A stretch of 64,000 nucleotides of DNA from Nitrosomonas sp. (lineage in GTDB: Bacteria > Pseudomonadota > Gammaproteobacteria > Burkholderiales > Nitrosomonadaceae): assembly GCF_019752415.1 (NCBI RefSeq), contig NZ_JAIEME010000025.1:1-64000 (forward strand). Direction: 5' to 3'. Made by a program: the position numbers and the translations under genes. Within the stretch, counting starts at the first letter, position 1. Each line of letters starts with the position of its first letter. This document shows, one piece after another, positions 9,809 to 19,384 of the stretch. Below the pieces are notes generated by a model, which did no database searches, was not told where the DNA came from, and saw only the letters and a list, made by a program, of their open reading frames with translations.

Positions 9809-11395
9809 TTACTTAACAATCGGTGGTGTTTCAAAACTGTGGTATGGCGCCGGTGATGGCAAATGCGTCCACTCCAGAGTTGTTGCTCCATCCCATGGCG
9901 ACTGAGGTGCTTTTTCCCCATTACGTATACAATCAATCACGAGGTAGAGGAATAGAAGCTGCGTCAGTCCAAACCCAAACGCGCCAAGGCTAGAAATCAT
10001 ATTAAAATCCGCGAATTGCAAATTGTAATCAGGAATTCTACGCGGCATACCAGCTAATCCCAAGAAATGCTGAACAAAGAATGTCGCATTAAAGAAAAAC
10101 ATCGATAACCAGAAATGCCATTTACCAAGCGTTTCACTGTACATATGACCGGTCCACTTTGGAATCCAGTAATATACGCCAGCAAATAAGGCAAATAAGG
10201 CACCTGACACGAGAACATAATGGAAATGGGCAATTACATAGTAAGTATCCTGTACTTGGATATCAATAGGTACAATTGCACAAATCACACCGCTAAAACC
10301 ACCAATCACAAACAGGAATATGAAACCTATTGCGAATAACATAGGAGTTTCGAAAGTCATCGAACCACGCCACATTGTTGCTGTCCAGTTAAACACTTTT
10401 ACACCAGTTGGAACTGCGATCAGCATCGTTGCATACATGAAAAATAGTTGCCCAACCGTTGGCATCCCTGCTGTGAACATGTGATGCGCCCAGACTATAC
10501 AAGATAAAATCGCAATAGATGCTGTTGCATAAACCATTGATGAGTATCCGAATAGTGGCTTTCTTGAGAATGTTGGAATGATTTCAGAAACAATACCAAA
10601 AGCTGGCAAAATCATAATATACACTTCTGGGTGCCCAAAGAACCAGAAAATATGCTGAAACAGAACTGGGTCTCCGCCACCGGCTGCATTGAAGAAACTT
10701 GTGCCAAAATGACGATCTGTCAGCAGCATAGTTACGACACCAGCCAGAACCGGCATCACCAAAACCAGCAAATAGGCAGTGATCAACCATGTCCATACAA
10801 ACATTGGCATCTTCATCATTGTCATACCTGGCGCGCGCATATTTAAAATGGTCGTGATGATATTAATTGAGCCCATAATTGAGGAAGCACCTAAAATATG
10901 AACTGAAAAAATCATTAGATCCACGCCCAGACCACCTTGTGTTGAAAGTGGCGGGTAGAATGTCCAACCACCTGCTGCTGCACCACCTGGTACAAAAAAT
11001 GAACCTACAAGCAGTGTTGCCGCTACAGGTAACAACCAGAAACTCCAGTTATTCATCCGAGCAAAAGCCATATCGGGCGCACCAATCATCATCGGTACTT
11101 GCCAGTTAGCAAAACCCACAAACGCTGGCATGATGGCACCAAACACCATTATTAGCCCGTGTAACGTAGTAAATTGATTAAATAGTTCTGGCTGTAAAAT
11201 TTGAATACCGGGTTGATATAGCTCTGCTCGTATTCCCATAGCCAAAAAACCACCTACCATAAACATAGTAAAACTAAACCAAAGATACATCGTACCTATG
11301 TCTTTATGATTGGTCGTTTTAACCCAGCGCATTATTCCACTGGGATGATGATCATCATGTTCGTGACCATGTACGTCACCGTGTACTGCTGCCAT
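9809..11395 (-). CDS. ctaD: Cytochrome c oxidase subunit I (aa3 type)
   Basis: The 528-residue protein is the catalytic subunit of a heme-copper oxidase of type A. Ligand motifs are visible: [10 protein letters not shown] (heme a His), [15 protein letters not shown] with the His-Tyr pair of the CuB site, [13 protein letters not shown] (two CuB His), and [13 protein letters not shown] (heme a3 and heme a His). Twelve membrane segments fit. The His-rich N-terminus ([13 protein letters not shown]) is unusual but sits outside the conserved core. An AAGGAG site precedes ATG at 11395; ctaC ends 12 bases upstream. Confidence 0.98.
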   Translation of the reverse strand: MAAVHGDVHGHEHDDHHPSGIMRWVKTTNHKDIGTMYLWFSFTMFMVGGFLAMGIRAELYQPGIQILQPELFNQFTTLHGLIMVFGAIMPAFVGFANWQVPMMIGAPDMAFARMNNWSFWLLPVAATLLVGSFFVPGGAAAGGWTFYPPLSTQGGLGVDLMIFSVHILGASSIMGSINIITTILNMRAPGMTMMKMPMFVWTWLITAYLLVLVMPVLAGVVTMLLTDRHFGTSFFNAAGGGDPVLFQHIFWFFGHPEVYIMILPAFGIVSEIIPTFSRKPLFGYSSMVYATASIAILSCIVWAHHMFTAGMPTVGQLFFMYATMLIAVPTGVKVFNWTATMWRGSMTFETPMLFAIGFIFLFVIGGFSGVICAIVPIDIQVQDTYYVIAHFHYVLVSGALFALFAGVYYWIPKWTGHMYSETLGKWHFWLSMFFFNATFFVQHFLGLAGMPRRIPDYNLQFADFNMISSLGAFGFGLTQLLFLYLVIDCIRNGEKAPQSPWDGATTLEWTHLPSPAPYHSFETPPIVK

Positions 11396-11407
11396 AGTTA
11401 TCTCCTT

Positions 11408-12229
11408 TTACTTATTTTCTATATGCATTGATGTCTTAACAGCGGATGCACCTAACTGTGCAGCCACCCATTTAGAATAATCATCTGCATTCATCACTTC
11501 AACCACAATTGGCATAAATCCATGATCTTTACCACACAATTCAGCACACTGTCCACGATAAATTCCAGGAGCATCTGCTGTAAACCATGAATCACGAATA
11601 AAACCTGGAACAGCATCTTGTTTAACGCCTAATGCTGGCACCCACCATGCATGAAGCACATCATTTGCTGTGATAATTACCCGCACCTTCTTACCTACAG
11701 GTACAACGACACGATTATCTACTTCTAGCAAATAATTTTCGCCCTTAGGTTCTTTATTTTCATATTGAGCTCTTGGTGTCGACAATTTACTATAGAAACT
11801 AATCCCCTCTCCCTCCCCTTGGAGATAGTCATAACCCCACATCCATTGATAACCAGTTGCTTTGATGGTCATATCAGGACTAGATGTGTCCTTCATAGAA
11901 ATAACTGTCTTAGTCGCAGGCAATGCCATAACCACAAGAATAATACAAGGTATTACAGTCCAGATAATTTCTACTGTAGTGCTGTGATGAAAGTTTGCTG
12001 CTTTGTATCCCACAGATTTGCGGTGCTTGAGTATGGAGTAAAACATGACACCAAACACACCAATAAAAATAACCAAACAAATCCACATAATCCAAATATG
12101 CATATCATAGGTTTCTCTCGCGATGATACTTTGCGGCTCTGGAAAATTATATTTAGACCCTACTGCCATACTTGAATACAAAGCGAGAGTGGATACCCCC
12201 GCCAGGGTTGCTACTAATTTACTTCTCAT
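11408..12229 (-). CDS. ctaC: Cytochrome c oxidase subunit II (CuA)
   Basis: With the start at ATG 12229 the protein has 273 residues: a signal sequence (MRSKLVATLAGVSTLALYSS), two membrane helices, and a periplasmic cupredoxin domain. The CuA ligands are in NDVLHAWWVPALGV and in YRGQCAELCGKDHGFMPIVV (C-x3-C then His), and the aromatic electron-entry patch is GYQWMWGYDYL. A longer reading to 12334 is open, but a run of six G bases just before ATG 12229 and the signal peptide decide for the shorter form. No C-terminal heme c domain is present, unlike caa3 oxidases. Confidence 0.96.
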   Translation of the reverse strand: MRSKLVATLAGVSTLALYSSMAVGSKYNFPEPQSIIARETYDMHIWIMWICLVIFIGVFGVMFYSILKHRKSVGYKAANFHHSTTVEIIWTVIPCIILVVMALPATKTVISMKDTSSPDMTIKATGYQWMWGYDYLQGEGEGISFYSKLSTPRAQYENKEPKGENYLLEVDNRVVVPVGKKVRVIITANDVLHAWWVPALGVKQDAVPGFIRDSWFTADAPGIYRGQCAELCGKDHGFMPIVVEVMNADDYSKWVAAQLGASAVKTSMHIENK

Positions 12230-12855
12230 ATTCCCCCCCACATGATTACTAATTTTACAGATTTCAGGTACGACTACAACGCTACAAACCTGAACGCTTA
12301 TCCTGTTCAGCCAGCTACGGAAGTCATACGCCAAAATCCTGTTTTGTTAAAACCACACCATTATTGACGATAGTTACATTTCCTTGGCCGAATTCCCTTA
12401 CTATCCGCAACTTAGATTTTCTTAGTTATAGAATCTTCTACACGCTAATTAATCGAATGGAAATTCTAGCACGGCGCTGCTGCCCAAACAAGGAAAAATC
12501 ATGATTTTTATAGCAATATTCCCCTTCTTTTAAAATGGTATTCTTGTTTGGATACACATAAAGAGCATTGATAGGGCGCAGAATTCACACCTTACTTTTC
12601 TTTAGTGAATATCGATATTCTCAGCTGAGTTATTAGCTTTAACGTTTCAGTTTCAAGTTTGACTTCTTGTTGAAAGTTTACCGCTACAGATATTTAATAT
12701 CTACAAGTACACTTAATACTCAAACAGCAAAGCAACTTAATTAGAGTGTGATGTCCATTGAATATTAAATCTAACTGAGAATGCTCAACCTTAGAAGAAA
12801 TAAGTTTGCCAAAAAAATCTCTCTCTTGAATGCCTGTAGATCCAGAAAATCTGTA
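12230..12855. other. 626-bp intergenic region upstream of the oxidase operon
   Basis: No credible gene is seen in either direction. It must hold the promoter of the ctaC operon on the minus strand. A perfect 16-base palindrome, AAAAATCATGATTTTT, lies at 12494-12509. It is enclosed by CCAAACAAG and, about 50 bases further right, the inverted copy CTTGTTTGG. These could be a regulator site or a long leader structure. I could not identify a convincing promoter by eye. Confidence 0.4.
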
Positions 12856-13035
12856 TCACACTAATTTAACCAAAAGCATAATAAATAAAAAAACCACAAC
12901 GACAGGGAAAACAAAACCCATCCAATCTGCCAATGTGCCCTTTGCGCTATTCTTCATCATATTCCGGGTAGCTGGTAACAGGACAATAATGAACATTAGA
13001 AGCGCCAAAGCAGAAACAATTTCCATCCAGTCCAT
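12856..13035 (-). CDS. Small two-helix membrane protein (59 aa), unknown function
   Basis: An open frame from ATG at 13035 encodes 59 residues. The first helix is MEIVSALALLMFIIVLLPAT, a short polar loop RNMMKNSAKGTLADWMG follows, and a second helix (FVFPVVVVFLFIMLLV) ends the protein. A strong AGGAAGAG site lies eight bases before the ATG, and codon use is normal, so I consider it real. It stands between the terminator after the BI-1 gene and the ctaC leader, so it may be the first gene of the oxidase operon or a separate unit. I do not recognise the family. Confidence 0.65.
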   Translation of the reverse strand: MDWMEIVSALALLMFIIVLLPATRNMMKNSAKGTLADWMGFVFPVVVVFLFIMLLVKLV

Positions 13036-13085
13036 ATATTCGCTCTTCCTGAATGCTTTCTTCTACAAAACTCTTTGTCTAAAAT

Positions 13086-13111
13086 AAAACCCCGGTTCAA
13101 ACCGGGGTTTT
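13086..13111. terminator. Rho-independent terminator, bidirectional
   Basis: AAAACCCCGGTT (13086-13097) and AACCGGGGTTTT (13100-13111) form a perfect 12-bp stem with a two-base loop in the text, in practice a GC stem with A/T flanks. It lies 26 bases past the stop of the BI-1 gene on the minus strand and separates it from the small membrane gene. Confidence 0.9.
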
Positions 13112-13136
13112 AAATGTTCATACCCATCGTTGGGAA

Positions 13137-13808
13137 CTAGTCATCATTTCCCATAATACCCAATATTTGTAGTAAGCTAATAAAAATATTGAAGATTGTC
13201 ATGTACAAGCCAATGGTCGCCAGCACATAGTTAGTTTCACCACCGTGAATAATGCGACTGGTGTCATACAAGATAAAACCGCTCATAATCATGATAACTA
13301 CAGCTGAAATCATCAATGACATGGCTGGTATCTGCAAGAATATATTCGCTAGTGCTGCCAATAGCACCAAAAGAAAACCCACCATCAAGAAGCCACCCAT
13401 AAAACTGAAGTCTTTTCGTGTAGCCAGCGCATATGCTGACAATCCCATGAAAATGGCTCCGGTGCCTCCTAGCGACAACGTAATGATATTTCCACCATTA
13501 GGCAATGATGCATACATACTCAGTATTGGTCCCAATCCAAATCCCAGCATACCAGTAATGAGGAAAACAATTCCTATACCGGCTGATGAGTTAGCAAAAC
13601 GAGGCAGAACAAACATGGCAATCACCATTCCACCAATAACAGATATCATGTATGTCATCGGTGGCATATTCATGAACATTGAAAGTGCAGCAGTAAGCCC
13701 ACTGAACAATAATGTCAGGGATAAAAGCATATATGTACTGCGTAACACTTTGTTTGTCGCAATGGCTGACGATGATCCTTGAGCAGCTGTTGAGTAATTT
13801 TGATTCAT
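13137..13808 (-). CDS. Bax inhibitor-1 / YccA family membrane protein
   Basis: The 223-residue protein has seven hydrophobic segments and matches the BI-1 (YbhL/YccA) family; the segment FILYDTSRIIHGGETNYVLA is the C-terminal family motif, with the Asp conserved in the pH-dependent calcium leak channels. In bacteria YccA binds and restrains the FtsH protease; which role applies here is unknown. The start at ATG 13808 is chosen because a GGAGG site ends six bases before it; an in-frame ATG at 13820 would place that site inside the gene. Confidence 0.92.
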   Translation of the reverse strand: MNQNYSTAAQGSSSAIATNKVLRSTYMLLSLTLLFSGLTAALSMFMNMPPMTYMISVIGGMVIAMFVLPRFANSSAGIGIVFLITGMLGFGLGPILSMYASLPNGGNIITLSLGGTGAIFMGLSAYALATRKDFSFMGGFLMVGFLLVLLAALANIFLQIPAMSLMISAVVIMIMSGFILYDTSRIIHGGETNYVLATIGLYMTIFNIFISLLQILGIMGNDD

Positions 13809-13922
13809 AAAAACCTCCACTATAAAATTAATCCAAGACTATTCTAACGACAAATAAGACTATAATAAGCGAGATATAGTTCAAGGCATAATAGCATGAA
13901 TTATACTGATCTATTAATTACC

Positions 13923-14363
13923 CTATTCTTGTGTAGCTTTTGCTAATGTAAAGTTGTAAACAAGAAAGAATCCTCCTCGCTCTAATAAAGTAATATTCAT
14001 ATTTACGGGCCCGGCATCAAATTTTGCAATGCCTGAATAATTGATGCGCTTCTCACCCACAAGTGAGAATGCACTGACTGTACGCGAAAAATTAAGTTCT
14101 TCAATAGACTGAAATCGACCAAAACCACGATACAGATTCATCAGTTTATCCAATTGTTCGTCACTCACTGTTTGCTTAGCTTCTGGTGCCAAATGCGTCA
14201 ACAGCACGTGCTTTTCCCAGCCAGATATTTCAGTCAGTATCCTGGCAACAGCTGGCTCTGCGCTCTTAGTGTAATAATCTTTTTCTCGATTGGTGTAAAA
14301 ATACAACATAACAACCAATGTAAGCAATAAAGCTACGATGATGCGTAATGTTTGAATTTGCAT
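13923..14363 (-). CDS. Hypothetical membrane-anchored protein (146 aa)
   Basis: I do not recognise this family. The protein has one N-terminal membrane helix (IIVALLLTLVVMLYFYTNRE) and a soluble domain of about 115 residues, probably periplasmic. The middle is helical (QTVSDEQLDKLMNLYRGFG) and the end is rich in alternating hydrophobic residues (VNMNITLLERGGFFLVYNFT), suggesting a beta-sheet fold of the NTF2 or cystatin sort. It follows ruvB by 25 bases on the same strand and may be cotranscribed with it. Confidence 0.6.
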   Translation of the reverse strand: MQIQTLRIIVALLLTLVVMLYFYTNREKDYYTKSAEPAVARILTEISGWEKHVLLTHLAPEAKQTVSDEQLDKLMNLYRGFGRFQSIEELNFSRTVSAFSLVGEKRINYSGIAKFDAGPVNMNITLLERGGFFLVYNFTLAKATQE

Positions 14364-14388
14364 AAGCCGTGAACGATAAAATGATTGA

Positions 14389-15435
14389 TTATAAGTTATT
14401 ATCTTCCCAGAAAGCGCCGCTTAACCCATTTCTTGGCAATGCGATGCCAAAATGTTGATAAGTCGCTGCAGTTGCCATGCGCCCCCTTGGCGTACGCTTC
14501 AGGAATCCTTGCTGAATCAAATAAGGTTCTAGCACATCCTCAATTGTGTCACGCTCTTCACTAATTGCCGCCGCGAGATTATCCACACCGACTGGCCCCC
14601 CACTAAATTTTTCTATTACAGCCAACAACAACTTTCGATCCATGACATCCAACCCGATTGCATCCACATCCAACATACTTAATGCTGCTTCGGCTACTGC
14701 ATATGTCACATGCCCATCGGCTTTAACTTCTGCAAAATCACGCACACGACGCAATAATCGATTAACAATCCGTGGCGTACCGCGCGAGCGACGCGCAATT
14801 TCAAATGCGCCATCGTGCGATATCTCCACTTTTAATAACCCAGCAGATCGGATGACAATTTTGCTAAGCTCTTCCGGTGTGTAAAATTCCAAACGTGAAA
14901 CAATACCGAAACGATCGCGCAATGGATTAGTAAGCATACCTGCACGCGTGGTAGCACCAACTAAGGTAAATGCGGGCAAATCCAATTTCACAGAACGCGC
15001 GGCTGGCCCCTCACCAATCATAATATCAAGTTGATAGTCTTCCAGAGCCGGATAAAGTATCTCCTCGACCATCGGAGACAAGCGATGTATTTCATCAATA
15101 AATAAAACATCGTTAGGTTCCAAGTTTGTCAGCAAAGCTGCCAGGTCGCCCGGACGTTCTAAAACCGGACCAGACGTTTGGCGCAAATTAACGCCCATTT
15201 CTCTGGCGATGATATGTGCAAGTGTAGTTTTACCTAAACCTGGCGGGCCGAATAACAAAACATGATCAAGTGCTTCATGGCGATTTCTGGCTGCTTCAAT
15301 GAATATCTGCAATTGCCCACGAATCTTTTCCTGACCGACATACTCTTCCAACTGTTTTGGGCGTAGCGCTCGTTCAAGAATTTCTTCTTGGGATGACGCA
15401 GGTGCAGCAGCAACAAGTCGATCTGTTTCAATCAT
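14389..15435 (-). CDS. ruvB: Holliday junction branch migration ATPase RuvB
   Basis: The 348-residue AAA+ motor drives Holliday junction branch migration together with RuvA. Walker A is [18 protein letters not shown], Walker B is [10 protein letters not shown], sensor 1 is [20 protein letters not shown] with the arginine finger region, and the C-terminal winged-helix domain ends in [19 protein letters not shown]. Length is typical. It lies 29 bases after ruvA in a yebC-ruvC-ruvA-ruvB cluster. Confidence 0.98.
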   Translation of the reverse strand: MIETDRLVAAAPASSQEEILERALRPKQLEEYVGQEKIRGQLQIFIEAARNRHEALDHVLLFGPPGLGKTTLAHIIAREMGVNLRQTSGPVLERPGDLAALLTNLEPNDVLFIDEIHRLSPMVEEILYPALEDYQLDIMIGEGPAARSVKLDLPAFTLVGATTRAGMLTNPLRDRFGIVSRLEFYTPEELSKIVIRSAGLLKVEISHDGAFEIARRSRGTPRIVNRLLRRVRDFAEVKADGHVTYAVAEAALSMLDVDAIGLDVMDRKLLLAVIEKFSGGPVGVDNLAAAISEERDTIEDVLEPYLIQQGFLKRTPRGRMATAATYQHFGIALPRNGLSGAFWEDNNL

Positions 15436-15464
15436 TCATTAGGTCCGTCCAAGTCACATTCCGA

Positions 15465-16049
15465 TTACTTTTCCTTAGATAGTAGTTGCAACGCTTGCCG
15501 TATGCCATCGGATACGGTCGCATTCGATGCGATTTTCTTAATGGCCCAATCGGCTTCCCGATCATTGTAACCTAATGATAACAATGCATTGAGTATGTCA
15601 TTGTCATTGGTTCGCTTCGACGAACTCTGATTTAAGTCAGTCCCTGTAGTGCCCAGCTTATCCCGCAACTCAAGCAATAAGCGCTCAGCTGTTTTTTTCC
15701 CGATACCGGGCACTCGAATGAGTCGCGTACTATCCTGTTCTTCCACAGCACGATACAAATCAGTCACACTCAAACCTGACAAAAGCGACAGTGCAGTTCT
15801 TGCACCCACACCAGAAATTTTGATCAGTTGACGAAAAGTCTGACGCTCTGATTCTGTTGCGAAACCAAATAACAGATGCACATCTTCACGTATCAGAAGA
15901 TGCGTATACAATGTTGCTTGTACACCTATCACCGGAAGATCATAAAAAGTACTCATTGGCACATCTATTTCATAACCAACCCCCTGAACATCCAACAGTA
16001 CCTGCGGTGGGTGTTTTTCCAGCAAAATTCCGGTTATTCGCCCTATCAT
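15465..16049 (-). CDS. ruvA: Holliday junction DNA helicase subunit RuvA
   Basis: With the start at ATG 16049 the protein has 194 residues. The N-terminal OB domain begins [20 protein letters not shown]; the tandem helix-hairpin-helix motifs are [20 protein letters not shown] and [20 protein letters not shown]; the C-terminal domain that contacts RuvB is [20 protein letters not shown]. The start codon overlaps the ruvC stop as ATGA, so translation is coupled. A longer open frame upstream lies within ruvC and is discarded. Confidence 0.97.
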   Translation of the reverse strand: MIGRITGILLEKHPPQVLLDVQGVGYEIDVPMSTFYDLPVIGVQATLYTHLLIREDVHLLFGFATESERQTFRQLIKISGVGARTALSLLSGLSVTDLYRAVEEQDSTRLIRVPGIGKKTAERLLLELRDKLGTTGTDLNQSSSKRTNDNDILNALLSLGYNDREADWAIKKIASNATVSDGIRQALQLLSKEK

Positions 16050-16585
16050 ACTAAACGCCCTCGTTTCATGCGATAGCCCGTTGTCGCAATCTTTCCAAGC
16101 CCCATTCCACCATGGGCGTGACATATCGCACAAGCCAATGCATCTGCAGCATCAGCACTTGGACTGCCAGCTAGATTAAGTAACCGCATAACCATTTCTT
16201 GCACTTGATCTTTTTTGGCATGACCATTACCCACTACTGCTTGTTTTATTTGCAACGCGGTATATTCAGCCACAATCAAATCATTCATCACTGCTGCGCA
16301 AATAGCCGCGCCACGTGCTTGACCTAGTAATAATGTAGACTGAGGATTGATATTTACAAAAACCTGCTCAATAGCAACATGTTCGGGCTTGTATTGCGTA
16401 ATAACTTCACTCAAATTATCCAGAATTAACTTGAGGCGAGAAGGCAATTCACCTTCAAAGGTTTTAACACTGCCACTGCTGACATAGGTTAAGTTACTTC
16501 CAATTTTATCGATCACACCAAAGCCGGTAATACGTAAACCAGGATCTATGCCAAGAATACGGATTTTGTCACCTGCCGATACAAT
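16046..16585 (-). CDS. ruvC: Crossover junction endodeoxyribonuclease RuvC (non-standard start)
   Basis: RuvC cuts Holliday junctions. The frame contains [17 protein letters not shown] with the first catalytic Asp, [14 protein letters not shown] with the Glu, and [18 protein letters not shown] with the last two Asp residues. The first usual start codon, GTG at 16516, comes after the first catalytic Asp and would give a dead enzyme. Between that motif and the upstream in-frame stop there is no ATG, GTG or TTG. The likely start is ATT at 16585 (179 residues) or ATA at 16591, which overlaps the yebC stop as TAATA. A sequence error at the Ile codon before RILG, where many RuvC proteins have Met, is the alternative. 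The gene ends in ATGA overlap with ruvA. Confidence 0.88.
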   Translation of the reverse strand: MVSAGDKIRILGIDPGLRITGFGVIDKIGSNLTYVSSGSVKTFEGELPSRLKLILDNLSEVITQYKPEHVAIEQVFVNINPQSTLLLGQARGAAICAAVMNDLIVAEYTALQIKQAVVGNGHAKKDQVQEMVMRLLNLAGSPSADAADALACAICHAHGGMGLGKIATTGYRMKRGRLV

Positions 16586-16590
16586 ACTTA

Positions 16591-17316
16591 TTATTCTTCA
16601 AGAATTGCTGTGGTGTATACATTCTGCACGTCATCAAGATTTTCCAGAGCATCCAGTAATTTTTGCATTTTTACAGCATCATCACCAACCAATACAGCCT
16701 CATTGCTTGGTTTCATGGTCACTTCCGCCAACTCAGCCTTAAACCCCGATTTCTCCAGTACCTCTTTAATGTTTATAAATACATAGGGATCAGTAATTAC
16801 TTCAATACTACCATCCTCATTGCTGATCACATCTTCGGCTCCACTCTCCAATGCGACTTCTATGAGCTTATCTTCATTAGTTCCAGGTGCAAAAATTAAT
16901 TGACCGCAGTGTTTGAATAAGAAATTGACGGAACCGTCCGTACCCAGATTGCCACCATACTTAGTAAAGGCATGGCGTACATCAGCCACAGTGCGAACAC
17001 GATTATCTGTCATGCAATCAACCATCACAGCAGCACCCGCTATGCCATAGCCTTCATAACGAATTTCTTCATAATCAGCGCCGTCCAGAGTGCCGCTGCC
17101 ACGCTTAATCGCACGCTCCACATTGTCCTTCGGCATATTCTGATCGTATGCTTTATCCACCGCTAAACGCAAGCGCGGATTACTATCAGAATCCCCGCCA
17201 CCCATGCGGGCAGCCACAGTAATCTCCTTGATGAGCCGAGTAAATACCTTACCGCGTTTAGCATCTTGTGCGGCTTTTTTGTGTTTGATATTAGCCCATT
17301 TGCTATGACCTGCCAT
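16591..17316 (-). CDS. yebC: YebC/PmpR family protein
   Basis: The 241-residue protein is a full-length YebC/TACO1 family member. It starts [20 protein letters not shown], contains [20 protein letters not shown] and [20 protein letters not shown], and ends with the acidic domain [16 protein letters not shown]. The family was annotated as transcriptional regulators and is now linked to relief of ribosome stalling at proline-rich stretches. It is the first gene of the yebC-ruvCAB cluster; its stop touches the proposed ruvC start. Confidence 0.96.
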   Translation of the reverse strand: MAGHSKWANIKHKKAAQDAKRGKVFTRLIKEITVAARMGGGDSDSNPRLRLAVDKAYDQNMPKDNVERAIKRGSGTLDGADYEEIRYEGYGIAGAAVMVDCMTDNRVRTVADVRHAFTKYGGNLGTDGSVNFLFKHCGQLIFAPGTNEDKLIEVALESGAEDVISNEDGSIEVITDPYVFINIKEVLEKSGFKAELAEVTMKPSNEAVLVGDDAVKMQKLLDALENLDDVQNVYTTAILEE

Positions 17317-17466
17317 TTATCTGTGCCCTTTATGAAAGTAGACTTCTGTTACCACCCGATAGCTTATGGATAAAGTACTGAACTCTAGTCACTTAAAACG
17401 ATTAATTATTTTATATAACATGCTTCAGAATTAAATATATTTATTCCCATCTTTATCAGATTATTC

Positions 17467-19323
17467 TTATTCTACTGTTACTGCTTTAGCGAGATTCCGT
17501 GGTTTATCCACATCAGTTCCCTTCTCTAAGGCAACATGATAAGCCAATAGCTGAAGCGGTATCGTATGAAGAATTGGACTGAGTAAACCAGCATGCTCTG
17601 CTAATCGGATTACGTGCAGATTCTCTCCTTGCGCTATCTGGGAATCTGCGTCCGCAAACACATAGAGTTCGCCACCTCGCGCATGCACTTCTTGCAGATT
17701 CGATTTTAGTTTACCCAACAGTTGATCATTGGGCGCAATTGCAACAACTGGCATTTCGCTATCTACTAAAGCTAACGGACCATGTTTTAATTCCCCAGCC
17801 GCGTAGGCCTCAGCATGTATATAAGAAATCTCTTTGAGCTTAAGTGCGCCTTCCATAGCAACAGGATAATGAACACCTCGTCCAAGAAATAATGCATGGC
17901 GCTTTTGTGCAAAGTTTTTAGCCCAAATCTTTACTTGCGGTTCGACTTGTAGTGCATGCTGCAGAGCTACCGGTAAATGACGTAGCGCCATGATCATCCG
18001 TTGTTCATCTTCATTAGATAATTTATGGCGCATCTTCGCTAGTGTCACCGTTAGCAGTAAGAGTGATGCTAGCTGCGTAGTGAACGCTTTAGTCGAGGCC
18101 ACACCAATTTCCGGACCTGCCCGGGTGAGGAAACGCAGATCAGTTTGCCGTATCAGAGCACTTTCCGGTACGTTGCAAATGGCAAGGCTATAGTGATGGC
18201 CCAGTTTCTTCGCATAACCCATGGCCGCTAGAGTATCTGCGGTTTCACCCGACTGGGAAATACCAACCACTAATGTAGTGGGGTCTGCAATGGGGTCACG
18301 ATAACGGTATTCGCTCGCTATTTCAACATTACATGGCAATCCAGCAACAGTTTCCAGCCAGTAACGAGCAACTAAGCCTGCATGATAGCTGGTTCCGCAT
18401 GCTAGTATCAGAATGCTGCTGGTTTTATTAAATATTTTCTCAGCTTCGCTACCAAATAAATTGGGTGAAATTGATTGCGCACTAAATACCATTTCCAGCG
18501 TATTTGCCACAGCACTTGGTTGTTCAAATATCTCCTTCTGCATGAAATGTGCATACGGCCCCATTTCTATTGCTTCACTCGCCAGATTACTTTCATGAAC
18601 CGTACGTGCCACTTCTTGCACTAAACTGCCATTAAGACAGTTGACAATGCGATATCCGTTGCATGTCAGTTCAGCAACATCGCCTTCTTCCAGATAAATC
18701 ATATTCCTGGTTGCTTTTAATAATGCAGATGCATCAGAAGCCGCATAATTCCCGCTTTCACCTAAACCTAGCAATAATGGCGCTCCGTTACGTGCAACAA
18801 CAAGCTTTTCAGGTCGAGATTCTTCCATTACAGCAATTGCGTAAGCACCTTGTAATTCAGCAATAGATTCACAAACTGCTTTTAATAAATCAGCGGTCCG
18901 CTTAAGATTAAATGCTATGAGATGTGCAATAACTTCGGTATCGGTATCCGATATAAATTCAAACCCTTCCGCCTGTAAGCGCTTGCGCATTATTTCATGG
19001 TTTTCAATTATTCCATTATGCACGATAGCAATTCTAGTATCTTTTCCTACAGTTCCGGAAAAATGGGGATGCGCATTACGTTCTGACGGTGCTCCATGCG
19101 TCGCCCAGCGTGTATGGGCAATGCCCGCAAGCCCCTGTGTCTTCTGCTTAATTGCAAGTTTCTGCAGTTCGGTTACGCGGTCCGTCGTGCGTAATCTTTG
19201 CAGGCCATTACACGTCACCACCAGTCCGGCAGAGTCATACCCTCGGTATTCTAAGCGTAGCAATCCTTCCAACAACATTGGAACGACATTTGCATTAGCT
19301 ACTGCACCAACTATTCCGCACAT
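17467..19323 (-). CDS. glmS: Glutamine-fructose-6-phosphate aminotransferase (isomerizing)
   Basis: The 618-residue enzyme makes glucosamine-6-phosphate from fructose-6-phosphate and glutamine, the entry step to UDP-GlcNAc. Cys2 in [11 protein letters not shown] is the glutaminase nucleophile. Two SIS sugar-isomerase domains follow, with [20 protein letters not shown] and [20 protein letters not shown], and the C-terminal tail [15 protein letters not shown] is the family signature. A GGAGGG site precedes the start. It lies 61 bases after glmU on the same strand. I see no glmS ribozyme, as expected outside Gram-positives. Confidence 0.98.
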   Translation of the reverse strand: MCGIVGAVANANVVPMLLEGLLRLEYRGYDSAGLVVTCNGLQRLRTTDRVTELQKLAIKQKTQGLAGIAHTRWATHGAPSERNAHPHFSGTVGKDTRIAIVHNGIIENHEIMRKRLQAEGFEFISDTDTEVIAHLIAFNLKRTADLLKAVCESIAELQGAYAIAVMEESRPEKLVVARNGAPLLLGLGESGNYAASDASALLKATRNMIYLEEGDVAELTCNGYRIVNCLNGSLVQEVARTVHESNLASEAIEMGPYAHFMQKEIFEQPSAVANTLEMVFSAQSISPNLFGSEAEKIFNKTSSILILACGTSYHAGLVARYWLETVAGLPCNVEIASEYRYRDPIADPTTLVVGISQSGETADTLAAMGYAKKLGHHYSLAICNVPESALIRQTDLRFLTRAGPEIGVASTKAFTTQLASLLLLTVTLAKMRHKLSNEDEQRMIMALRHLPVALQHALQVEPQVKIWAKNFAQKRHALFLGRGVHYPVAMEGALKLKEISYIHAEAYAAGELKHGPLALVDSEMPVVAIAPNDQLLGKLKSNLQEVHARGGELYVFADADSQIAQGENLHVIRLAEHAGLLSPILHTIPLQLLAYHVALEKGTDVDKPRNLAKAVTVE

Positions 19324-19384
19324 AGTTCACCCTCCTCACCATTCAAGCTGATAAATCAAAATCTACTGCATAAATAATTCTATT

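Noticed and set aside
12830..13087. 85-residue plus-strand frame
   Set aside because: It is antisense to the small two-helix membrane gene, which has a ribosome site and a sensible protein; this frame has neither.
13252..13782. 176-residue frame on the plus strand opposite the BI-1 gene
   Set aside because: Antisense to a seven-helix protein with a clear start; Pro/Ile/Met-rich composition is what reversed membrane-helix codons give.
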